Below are positions 44,457 through 52,784 of a DNA stretch of 64,000 nt, piece after piece. This DNA comes from Stieleria sp. JC731. GTDB lineage: Bacteria; Planctomycetota; Planctomycetia; Pirellulales; Pirellulaceae. How positions within the stretch are numbered: position 1 is the stretch's first letter; each line of letters opens with the position of its first letter. The translations under genes were made by a program, and so were the position numbers. A model generated the notes under the pieces. The model had not been told where the DNA came from. It worked only from the letters and a program-made list of their open reading frames with translations, and did no database searches. The DNA lies in assembly GCF_020966635.1 (NCBI RefSeq), contig NZ_JAJKFQ010000003.1:62001-126000 (forward strand), read 5' to 3'.

Positions 44457-45311
44457 ATGAGTGCGTTTAAGAAGACACTGCTGCAGACATCGAAGTTTGC
44501 AAAACTCTGTTGTGTAGAACCGGGGAAGGAACTTCGCCAAATATTCCACAAAGGACCAGCGCCCGCAAAGATCGCCTTTGATCATTTGCCAAAGTGCGGT
44601 GGGTCATCTTTGAACCATTTCCTGGAATCAAATTTTCTTTGGCGGCAAACGTTTTCGACGTGTGGAAGCTTTCCAAGAACCTCGATCGAAAAATTTCATT
44701 CGCTGAGCGAACAGCAAAGGCAATCTTATCGATTAATCAAGGGGCACTTGGTCAATCAGTTGTTCGGACTCATCAGCGACGATTTTTTGAAGATCACCAT
44801 TTTAAGAGATCCGGTCGATCGAATCGTTTCACACTACTTTTATGTTAAACGTCGTCCGACTCACTATCTGTATCCACGGATCGAAAAGGAAGCAATTTCG
44901 CTTGAAGAATTTGTCAGCTTGGGGTTAAGCGATGAACTTTCAAATTGGTATACGCTCCATTTTTCCGGCTGGTCCGAAACTGCCGCAAGCGAAAATCCAA
45001 AGGGTGCTGTGGATGCAGCATTCAGCTCAGTCGTGAACACCTACAATGTGGTCGGCTTTCTTGATCGATACGATCGATTTGTCGAGTGTCTGCAATCAAT
45101 CGCCAACCTAGTGGTGCCCAACTCAGGTGGAAAAAAGAACGTCACTTCGGGACGTGTTTCTGTAAAGCAACTCGAAGCGAAAACACGGGACGTTATCCAA
45201 GAACACAATGAAATGGATACCGAACTGTATCGGCGATTGAGATCAATCGATGGTTTTGAGAACGATGGACTGTTGCGTCCTTCAATGTTGTCAAGTTCAC
45301 ATTTGAGCTAG
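44457..45311 (+). CDS. Sulfotransferase family protein
   Basis: PAPS-dependent sulfotransferases are recognised by a 5'-phosphosulfate loop and a 3'-phosphate loop; both are here: FDHLPKCGGSSLNHFL (residues 41-56) and ITILRDPVDRIVSHYFYV (near 113-130). The rest fits the Golgi-type polysaccharide sulfotransferase group (heparan 2-O-sulfotransferase-like), which acts on sugar hydroxyls. Located inside the exopolysaccharide block, it predicts a sulfated polymer, in line with a marine planctomycete. The PAPS-making genes are not in the window. Confidence 0.88.
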   Translation: MSAFKKTLLQTSKFAKLCCVEPGKELRQIFHKGPAPAKIAFDHLPKCGGSSLNHFLESNFLWRQTFSTCGSFPRTSIEKFHSLSEQQRQSYRLIKGHLVNQLFGLISDDFLKITILRDPVDRIVSHYFYVKRRPTHYLYPRIEKEAISLEEFVSLGLSDELSNWYTLHFSGWSETAASENPKGAVDAAFSSVVNTYNVVGFLDRYDRFVECLQSIANLVVPNSGGKKNVTSGRVSVKQLEAKTRDVIQEHNEMDTELYRRLRSIDGFENDGLLRPSMLSSSHLS

Positions 45312-45321
45312 GGACGGCGCG

Positions 45322-46449
45322 ATGGAATTGGTGTTCTGGCAAGAAAGTATCAGCATGCACCAAGCTGGCTTGTTGGCAGAGGTCGCTTCCCAATCAAATG
45401 GAAGCGTTCTACTGGTAGTCTCACGAGAGACCGACCGAGAACGCCTATCACAGGGATGGAGTCAACGTTTACCGCAAGGTGTTGACCTGGAAGTTGCTCC
45501 GGACCCGGCAAGACTTCGTCAAATCGTAAAATCAAAGTCGCACTCAGACTGCTACCATGTATTTAGCGGGATCTGTGCCTACCCAATGGTTGAACAGGCG
45601 ATGCAGCTAGTTCGCCCAACCGACGCAAAACTGTTTGTGTACACCGAACGTCCCGATCTTCGATCGAATAAACGACGACTCATCATTCCGCTGCGTGATC
45701 GATGGAGGGCGTGGTGCTGGCGACAACGGATTGACGGTATCCTGGCCATTGGTGAAGCAGCATCCCGCTATTATGAACGAGTGGGCTATCACAGTTCAAA
45801 AATCCACCAGTTTGGTTACTTTCCTCGCTGCGAAGCCACCGGTGAATGCAAAAATCGAGACAAGCATCTGCAATTGGTCTGCGTTGCTAGACAGGTAGAA
45901 TTGAAACGCATCGACCTAGTACTGGAAGCCCTATCCGAAAACATTGATCACAACTGGCGTCTGACCGTCGTTGGTGATGGACCTCTACTACAACACAACA
46001 AGCAACTGGCTATCCAACTTGGCTTGAGCGACCGTATCAATTGGCTAGGTAGTGTTGCACACGACGACGTTTTGAGCACAATCCAGGCAAGCGATGTGTT
46101 GGTATTGGCTAGCAGCTATGACGGCTGGGGAGCGGTGATCAATGAAGCCATCGCAAATGGATTACGAGTTATCGCCAGCGATGCGTGTGGTGCCAGTAGC
46201 GCGATCCGTGAACAAGAATTTGCATCCGTATTTCCGGCAAATGATGGTAGAGCACTGACGGATCGACTGCGTTTCGAAATCGAACGCGGACGACAGTCTC
46301 ACGAATCAAGAAATGCTATCCGGGATTGGTATGAAAAATCAATTTCCCCAAAGGCTGGCGCCCAATACCTGATCGAGTTATTGCGTGACCGACATGCGGT
46401 GGCGCCCTGGTTCATCACACGTGGTGGATCAAGCGATCCGGCTTGCTAA
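45322..46449 (+). CDS. Family 4 glycosyltransferase
   Basis: GT-B enzyme with LQLVCVARQVELKRIDLVLEAL, TVVGDGPLLQHNKQLAIQLGL, INWLGSVAHDDVLSTIQ and the donor-binding motif VLASSYDGWGAVINEAIANGLRVIASDACG. The N-terminal part (NGSVLLVVSRETDRERL) lacks the common Gly-rich loop, as in some WbpH-like enzymes. It starts 10 bp after the sulfotransferase gene. The sugar is not assignable. Confidence 0.9.
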   Translation: MELVFWQESISMHQAGLLAEVASQSNGSVLLVVSRETDRERLSQGWSQRLPQGVDLEVAPDPARLRQIVKSKSHSDCYHVFSGICAYPMVEQAMQLVRPTDAKLFVYTERPDLRSNKRRLIIPLRDRWRAWCWRQRIDGILAIGEAASRYYERVGYHSSKIHQFGYFPRCEATGECKNRDKHLQLVCVARQVELKRIDLVLEALSENIDHNWRLTVVGDGPLLQHNKQLAIQLGLSDRINWLGSVAHDDVLSTIQASDVLVLASSYDGWGAVINEAIANGLRVIASDACGASSAIREQEFASVFPANDGRALTDRLRFEIERGRQSHESRNAIRDWYEKSISPKAGAQYLIELLRDRHAVAPWFITRGGSSDPAC

Positions 46450-46662
46450 ACAAACCGTTGTTTCAGCAACCATTGATCGCGATGATTCTTGATCCACCGA
46501 AATGTTTTGTGCTCAAGAATGTCAGATTGTGGACAGCACGTCAGCGGCCCAGCCAGAAACCTCGCCGCGGAAAACCTGTTTACGCGTCCGCTTTTGAAAC
46601 AGTCGTATAGCTCTCGAAGAAAACACACCCATTGCCTGTGAGCTCCAAAACTCTCAGGACAG

Positions 46663-48132
46663 ATGAATAGTGTAAAACCGATGCAAAGTGAACAGAATCA
46701 ATATCGAAAAACAATCCTGTTCCATTTTTGGGTGACATGCCCCGCACTTGCAGCAATGGTAGTCCTACCAAGTGCGGCAGGTGTCGTGGCCTTTCTTGGA
46801 CTGATCATTTGGGCCGCATCGAAATCTGGGCTTAGGCAGGCACAGGCACTGGGCTTGCAATTCTTGTTCATGAATGTCAATGGCGAGCTTTTCCACACGC
46901 CATCGTCCGGCGGCCTACATCATGCTTTGCCATTAGTCATATTGGCAAGATTGGTCTACGACCAACGTCTGCAGGTACAGTCGAGACTTTCGCCATTTGT
47001 TATCTCTCTGGCGGTGGTCGGCACTAGTTTGTTCTTCCACAGCTTATTTGCGAGTCTATTGCCAGCCGTTTCAATCCTGAAAGTGATTGGATTCACTTGC
47101 TACGGCATAGCGGTCGTGCTGACATTTGGAACTTGTCGCCGTGATGAGCTGGACGAAATCTCACGATGGTACAAAGGACTGGTCGGTTGTGTGATCCTGC
47201 TCAATGCACCGTTGATGTTTGTTTCGGTAGGACGAAGCGTCAACGGAACTGGTTTGAACGGAGTATTGTCCCACCCCAATTTACTAGGTGTCTTTCTGGG
47301 GATTAGTGTCGCTGCCTTGCTAGCCAACGCTCTCTCAGCCCGTACCTTACACCCAATCGGAATGATGGTGATTGGATTGGGACTGTTGGAACTTTTCTTT
47401 ACCGAAGCGCGCGGCGGGATGATGAGCTTGGTCTTGTCGCTCGGGATCTGGTACGCCGCTGTAATCACAGGCAAGAGCAACACTCGTGCGGTCCGGATCG
47501 TTGGACGGGGTTTGCTTTTAGGCGTACTCGCACTCCCTGCAGTTTTCGCAACGTCAGCCACTCTTCGACAAGCAACGGAAAAATTTCTTTCCAAATCCGG
47601 TCGGACATCAGAACAAGGACTGGTTGCGAACTTCCGTCGATCACGTGGTGGAGCGATCGATTTTCACGCGAAAATTTTTAACCGCAACAAGATGTTCGGA
47701 CAGGGATTTCAAGTTGTGAATTCAGGATCAAGAGCACTTCCCGAAGTCAAATACGATCCGATTTGGAAAACAATTCCTATCTCAGCAAGTGTTGAAAACG
47801 GTTTCATGTACACTTCGATCTTCGCTGAGCTCGGCGTTGTCGGCGTTGTTCCCGTACTGTTTTTGTTTGGCATTTTGACGATGCCGTTGGTTCGTTGCCG
47901 AGACAACCCTGCAAACGTTCTGTTATTGAGCGTCTTCTTCACCAACATGTCGGAGGCCGCATTCTTTTCACCTTCAGGGATCGGAGGCTGGGAGTGGCAA
48001 ATGGTAGCTCTCTACATCGCCTCCTACATCCAATTGACTTCCGTCGTAGACCTGGATGAGGAAGCCGATAAACTCGATCAAGACACGATCGAAACCGCAG
48101 CCGACAACGGGGTACCGCAGCTAAGTTTTTAG
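46663..48132 (+). CDS. O-antigen polymerase/ligase-like membrane protein (second Wzy)
   Basis: About 11-12 membrane segments. The Wzy_C-type region is recognisable from GLNGVLSHPNLLGVFLGISVAAL, LLELFFTEARGGMMSLVLSLG (the [ST]xARGG motif of ligases), a large loop with FNRNKMFGQGFQVVNSG, and VENGFMYTSIFAELGVVGVVPVLF. Unlike the first polymerase gene it has no TPR tail but an acidic C-terminus. One of the two probably polymerises and the other may ligate the chain. A 213-bp gap precedes it. Confidence 0.85.
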   Translation: MNSVKPMQSEQNQYRKTILFHFWVTCPALAAMVVLPSAAGVVAFLGLIIWAASKSGLRQAQALGLQFLFMNVNGELFHTPSSGGLHHALPLVILARLVYDQRLQVQSRLSPFVISLAVVGTSLFFHSLFASLLPAVSILKVIGFTCYGIAVVLTFGTCRRDELDEISRWYKGLVGCVILLNAPLMFVSVGRSVNGTGLNGVLSHPNLLGVFLGISVAALLANALSARTLHPIGMMVIGLGLLELFFTEARGGMMSLVLSLGIWYAAVITGKSNTRAVRIVGRGLLLGVLALPAVFATSATLRQATEKFLSKSGRTSEQGLVANFRRSRGGAIDFHAKIFNRNKMFGQGFQVVNSGSRALPEVKYDPIWKTIPISASVENGFMYTSIFAELGVVGVVPVLFLFGILTMPLVRCRDNPANVLLLSVFFTNMSEAAFFSPSGIGGWEWQMVALYIASYIQLTSVVDLDEEADKLDQDTIETAADNGVPQLSF

Positions 48133-48174
48133 CTAGTTTGCTGAAATCAAAAGATCTGAAAGGATCACAATTGC

Positions 48175-49206
48175 ATGTCACTTTTAATTGACGCAACAAA
48201 CATTAGCTCCGGAGGAGGAGGAGTTCTCCTTCGAACTTTGGTACAGCAAGACTTGGACGACGTGATTGTATTGTTGTCCGAGAATGCGGTACCAACGATC
48301 GAAGAACAGGTGAACTGCGATGACCGGTTTGTGGTCTGCAATCCCTGTAGCCCGCTGTCGCGCCAGCGAACAAAACTGCTGGACGAGCAACTTGAAAGCA
48401 GGAAATTTGATCGTGTGCTCTGCTTTGGCAATATCCCACCGCTGAAGCGATATCCAAACGTTGATGTTGTCACCTACTTTCAAAATGCCCACTTGCTGGC
48501 CTCACTGGACAATCGAACCAAATACAGCATCCGTGATCGCATACGCTATTCGATGTTGCGTCGCGCAGTTAAGAAGCTGAAGCAGAACACCGACTGGTGG
48601 GCGGTACAAACACCCGGCATCCAGATTGCCTTATCAAGTTCACTCGGTTTATCTGCAAGCACAGTGGAGGTGTTCCCGTTTTACGACGCAGATGCGTTGC
48701 ATCGGGAATCGACCGGCAATCAGTCTACCCGAAAAGAACCTCATTCATTTGTCTATGTCAGCGATGCCCGACCACACAAGAATCACAAACGTCTGCTGAC
48801 GGCGTGGCGGTCAATCGCGAAGGAGTTTTCAGACGCAAAGCTCTATCTGACGATTCAGAAGCCGAGCGCGCCGTGGGGCGAAGCTGCGAATGTGCACTAC
48901 GTTGGCCCCCTTCCAAGTGAACATTGCAATCGCTTGGTGGCAAATTGTGAATTCGTGGTTTTTCCGTCGCTTTTGGAAACGTTGGGACTCGGGATTGTCG
49001 AGGGTGTGAGGTTAGGTTGCAAAGCGATCATCCCGAACGACTCGAACTTCACATTTATTGTCGAGCCGACTGACGTCTTTGATCCGATCGATACGAAGTC
49101 CATCGAGTCATCGATGCGACGTGTCTTGATGGGCGAAAGCTCATCAGCAAGTCAAGTGCTACTGCCAAATCGAATTGGCGAATTTAGAGACTGGTTGTTA
49201 CGTTGA
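48175..49206 (+). CDS. Family 4 glycosyltransferase
   Basis: GT-B protein with SLLIDATNISSGGGGVLLRTLVQQ as the Gly-rich loop (with a GGGG run), SFVYVSDARPHKNHKRLLTAWRSI, YLTIQKPSAPWGEAANVHYVGPL and VVFPSLLETLGLGIVEGVRLGCKAI as the donor site. The GGGGVLL opening is typical of bacterial GT1/GT4 enzymes in capsule loci. It overlaps the next gene by TTGA at 49203. Confidence 0.9.
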   Translation: MSLLIDATNISSGGGGVLLRTLVQQDLDDVIVLLSENAVPTIEEQVNCDDRFVVCNPCSPLSRQRTKLLDEQLESRKFDRVLCFGNIPPLKRYPNVDVVTYFQNAHLLASLDNRTKYSIRDRIRYSMLRRAVKKLKQNTDWWAVQTPGIQIALSSSLGLSASTVEVFPFYDADALHRESTGNQSTRKEPHSFVYVSDARPHKNHKRLLTAWRSIAKEFSDAKLYLTIQKPSAPWGEAANVHYVGPLPSEHCNRLVANCEFVVFPSLLETLGLGIVEGVRLGCKAIIPNDSNFTFIVEPTDVFDPIDTKSIESSMRRVLMGESSSASQVLLPNRIGEFRDWLLR

Positions 49207-51347
49207 AACAGATTCTTCAAAACTTAGGTAGCGGCGAGACGCTGCTCGCGGAGGTTCCTTGCCCTCGGCGAAGTGGCGGTAGTGTGCTGATCCAAACTCG
49301 ACAGACGTTGGTGTCTTTGGGCACCGAGAAAATGCTGGTCGACTTTGGACGCGGTGGATACCTTGCCAAAGCACGGTCGCAGCCCGATAAAGTCAAGCAG
49401 GTCTTACAGAAGGTCAAAACCGATGGCCTATGGACAACCATTGATGCGGTGAAAGCCAAACTGGACACGCCGATTCCGCTCGGCTACTGCAACGTCGGAG
49501 CAGTGGTGGAACAAGATGCCCATTCCGGATTTGCGATCGGTGATCGGGTTGTCAGCAACGGTCCCCATGCGGAAATGGTCAGCATCGGAGAAAATCTCGT
49601 CGCAAAGATTCCCGATGGTGTGAGCGATGAAACTGCCGCCTACACGGTCGTTGCAGCGATCGGATTACAAGGACTTCGCCTAGCACAACCGACTTTGGGC
49701 GAGCGCTTTGTTGTCTGCGGTCTTGGCCTAATCGGATTGCTGACCGTGCAAATGCTTCGGGCCAATGGTTGCGAAGTACTGGGCACCGACTTTGATCCTG
49801 AAAAGCTGAAACTTGCAGAAAAGTTCGGCGCGAAAACTTGCAACTTGGCTTCGGGTGAAGATCCAGTACGGACGGCTGAAAACTGGACTGACGGTATCGG
49901 TGTCGACGGGGTCATCATCACAGCTTCAACCAAGAGCGATGAAGTCGTTCACCAGGCGGCAACGATGTGCCGCAAACGCGGTCGTATTGTCCTGGTCGGT
50001 GTGGTGGGTTTAAATCTTCGTCGCGCTGACTTCTACGAGAAAGAACTGTCGTTTCAAGTTTCGTGTTCTTATGGGCCGGGACGCTATGACGCAAACTACG
50101 AAAAGCTTGGTTTGGATTATCCGATCGGCCATGTCCGTTGGACCGAGAAACGGAATTTTGAAGCGGTCCTAGCCATGATGAGCGACGGGCGAATCCAGAC
50201 CGACGCGTTGACAACACATTGCTTCGACTTTGACAACGCCCTTCGAGGATACGAGGCCATTCACGAGAAGGGGGCCCTGGGCATCCTTCTAAAGTACAAA
50301 GAACAATCGCCACCTAAGCAGTCGTCCGTTACCCTAAACAATGAATCGACACTCGTAACTTCGCAGAAGTCCAGTTCGAATGCTGGTGTCGCGTTTATTG
50401 GCGCTGGCGGCTTCACCACACGAATGTTGCTGCCGCTGCTGCCACAAGACAATGTTGACCGCCGCTGGATCATCAGCAACACAGGCGTGTCTGCATCCTA
50501 TGCGGCAAAGAAGTTTGGATTCCAGAATTGTGGCTCTGATGTCAAAACCGCATTGGACGACCCACAGGTCAATACGGTTTTCATCACGACATCGCACGCC
50601 AGTCATGCCGACTTGGTTTGCCAGTCTCTCGATGCGGGCAAACATGTCTTCGTTGAAAAGCCTCTCGCGCTGGATTCAGCAGGTTTGGAGCGCATCCGAG
50701 AAGCCATGCGGCGAGCACCTGGTCAGAAACTGATGGTCGGATTCAATCGCCGATTCTCCCCGCACACGCTCGAACTGAATTCGATGTTGAAGGGAAATCC
50801 TGGTCCGAAATCGATCGTATTGACCGTCAACGCTGGAGCGATTCCTGAGTCTCACTGGACACAGGATCCGATCGTTGGCGGAGGCAGGATCATCGGTGAG
50901 GCCTGCCACTTCATCGACTTGGCACGAGCGATTGCCAATGCTCCCATCCGAGACTGCACCGCAACGCCCCTCGGTGGTGGCGACGGAAGGCTTGGGGATT
51001 GTGCCTCGATTCAACTGAGTTTCGCAGATGGTTCCATCGCGACAGTGCACTATCTATCCAATGGCAATAAATCGTTCCCCAAAGAACGCGTGGAAGTTTT
51101 CTCCGCCGGTCAAGTTGTTGTCATTGACAACTTCCGAAAGACCTTTGGATTCGGAACTCGAAAGAAGCTTAAAACCAAGCGACAAGACAAGGGTCATCAG
51201 GCAGAATTGGTAGCGTTCTTGAAATCGGTCGCGACCCCCGACTATTGGCCCATCGAAGCAGAGACTCTTTTCGAAGTCACGGACGCTTCGTTCACGGCTG
51301 CTCGTCAAATCCGTGAACAGTTACAGAAGTTCTCCGGTCGCTCATAG
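49203..51347 (+). CDS. Two-domain oxidoreductase: zinc-type alcohol dehydrogenase fused to Gfo/Idh/MocA
   Basis: Residues 1-370 are an MDR-type dehydrogenase (LVSLGTEKMLVDFGRGG, LGYCNVGAVVEQD, VVCGLGLIGLLTVQMLRANGCEVLG). Residues 395-714 are a Gfo/Idh/MocA enzyme (AFIGAGGFTTRMLLPLL, VFITTSHASHADLVCQSLDAGKHVFVEKPLAL, GFNRRFSPHTLEL, GEACHFIDLARAI). This fused family recurs in polysaccharide loci together with a WbuB-like glycosyltransferase and a heparinase-type lyase, exactly the two genes that follow. It probably oxidises a sugar of the precursor or glycan; the substrate is unknown. The start is a TTG overlapping the previous stop. Confidence 0.88.
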   Translation: MKQILQNLGSGETLLAEVPCPRRSGGSVLIQTRQTLVSLGTEKMLVDFGRGGYLAKARSQPDKVKQVLQKVKTDGLWTTIDAVKAKLDTPIPLGYCNVGAVVEQDAHSGFAIGDRVVSNGPHAEMVSIGENLVAKIPDGVSDETAAYTVVAAIGLQGLRLAQPTLGERFVVCGLGLIGLLTVQMLRANGCEVLGTDFDPEKLKLAEKFGAKTCNLASGEDPVRTAENWTDGIGVDGVIITASTKSDEVVHQAATMCRKRGRIVLVGVVGLNLRRADFYEKELSFQVSCSYGPGRYDANYEKLGLDYPIGHVRWTEKRNFEAVLAMMSDGRIQTDALTTHCFDFDNALRGYEAIHEKGALGILLKYKEQSPPKQSSVTLNNESTLVTSQKSSSNAGVAFIGAGGFTTRMLLPLLPQDNVDRRWIISNTGVSASYAAKKFGFQNCGSDVKTALDDPQVNTVFITTSHASHADLVCQSLDAGKHVFVEKPLALDSAGLERIREAMRRAPGQKLMVGFNRRFSPHTLELNSMLKGNPGPKSIVLTVNAGAIPESHWTQDPIVGGGRIIGEACHFIDLARAIANAPIRDCTATPLGGGDGRLGDCASIQLSFADGSIATVHYLSNGNKSFPKERVEVFSAGQVVVIDNFRKTFGFGTRKKLKTKRQDKGHQAELVAFLKSVATPDYWPIEAETLFEVTDASFTAARQIREQLQKFSGRS

Positions 51348-51435
51348 CTCTGCAAATCGGTTCTCTCGGCATCGTAGCAGTTGTCTTCAGCTCATTGTTT
51401 CGCTTTCGTTTCCTCATTGAATCGTCGAACCAGTT

Positions 51436-52770
51436 GTGAAAATCGTATTCTTTACGCACTACTACACCCCTGAAGGCAACGCGCCTGCGTCGAGGACGTC
51501 GGAGCATTGCAAGCGATGGATTCGTGAGAACTCTGACGTCGATGTCACAGTCATCACCTGTGCTCCCAACGTTCCCGATGGCAAGGTCTATCCAGGGTAT
51601 CGCAATCGACTGTGGCCGCAACGGGAATCGATTGATGGCGTAAATGTCATCCGAGTGTGGTCGTTCATCCGGCCCAATCTTGGGAAGACAGGATTGATCG
51701 TCAACTACGTCTCCTACCTCTTCACGGCTCTATTCGCATTCTTGTTTTTCGTCCGTCGGCCGTCCGCTATCGTCGCGACTACTCCACAGTTCTTTTGTGG
51801 AGTCGCGGGTATCTTGGCAGGCAAGCTAAAACGGGTTCCCGTTGTCCTTGAAGTTCGCGATATCTGGCCGGAGTCAATCGTGACGGTCGGTGCGATTCGG
51901 CGAGGCCTATTGATTCGGACGCTCGAACGCATTGAAAAGTGGATGTATCGAAGCGCCGATCATATCGTGACAGTCGGTCCCGGTTATCGTGATAACATCC
52001 TTTCCAAAGTCGACGTTCACAATCGAATCAGCACTGTCACCAATGGTGTCGATCCGGATCAGTTTGATCCTCAGCTTCGTGGTAGCGAATTCGCAAATAA
52101 ATATGGCCTTGGTGATCGTTTTGTTTGCTCGTACATCGGAACTGTCGGACGCGCCCACGGCCTAGAGATCATCGTCAGAACGGCGGAGCGGTTTAGAGAA
52201 GCCAAACGGGATGATGTCGCGTTCATCATCGTCGGTGGTGGTGCTACGCTAGAGCAACTCCAGCAAACGATCGAAGACAAACAGCTCGGCGATTTGGTTA
52301 AGACAACCGGGCGACTGGATAAGTCAAAAATGCCTGACGCATTGGCAGCATCCGATGTTTGCTTGGTCCATTTGAGCAAAGTTGATCTCTTCGAACATGT
52401 GATCCCGTCGAAGATCTTTGAAACGATGGCGATGGAAAGGGGAATCATCATGGGCGTACGCGGGCGGGCCCGAGACATCGTCCTTGATGCGGCAAGCGGT
52501 GTCTCTTTGGAACCCGAAAACGATGCAGAGCTATTTGAAATCCTTCAGGGAATGACCGCTGACAAAGAATCGGTACGTTCGATGGGCCAGAGAGGTCGGC
52601 AATTCGTTGTCGAACACTTCAATCGCGATCACCTTGCGGCCGATATGCTGGAAATCGTCCGCAGAACAGCCGCAAAAGAAGTCTTCTGCCTACCAGATCG
52701 CAGCTGGGAACCTGTCGTCGATTCAAAGAACAACTCCGAATCGGTGACACTAAGCAATTCGTCACGATAA
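51436..52770 (+). CDS. WbuB-like family 4 glycosyltransferase
   Basis: MKIVFFTHYYTPEGNAPASRTSEHCKRW is the hallmark opening of the WbuB (L-FucNAc transferase) group. VLEVRDIWPESIVTVGAIRRG, YIGTVGRAHGLEIIVRTAERF, IVGGGATLEQLQQTIE and the VIPSKIFETMAMERGIIMGVRG donor site follow. A membrane helix (YLFTALFAFLFFVRR) lies in the N-terminal domain, also common in this group. Starts at a GTG (51436), 88 bp after the dehydrogenase gene. Confidence 0.92.
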   Translation: MKIVFFTHYYTPEGNAPASRTSEHCKRWIRENSDVDVTVITCAPNVPDGKVYPGYRNRLWPQRESIDGVNVIRVWSFIRPNLGKTGLIVNYVSYLFTALFAFLFFVRRPSAIVATTPQFFCGVAGILAGKLKRVPVVLEVRDIWPESIVTVGAIRRGLLIRTLERIEKWMYRSADHIVTVGPGYRDNILSKVDVHNRISTVTNGVDPDQFDPQLRGSEFANKYGLGDRFVCSYIGTVGRAHGLEIIVRTAERFREAKRDDVAFIIVGGGATLEQLQQTIEDKQLGDLVKTTGRLDKSKMPDALAASDVCLVHLSKVDLFEHVIPSKIFETMAMERGIIMGVRGRARDIVLDAASGVSLEPENDAELFEILQGMTADKESVRSMGQRGRQFVVEHFNRDHLAADMLEIVRRTAAKEVFCLPDRSWEPVVDSKNNSESVTLSNSSR

Positions 52771-52784
52771 AGCCTGCGGATGAA

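Noticed and set aside
46446..46628. A 60-residue minus-strand frame with a protein-like sequence (ILEHKTFRWIKNHRDQW)
   Set aside because: Too short to assign, antisense within the polysaccharide block, no start signal. It may be a gene fragment, but I could not support it.
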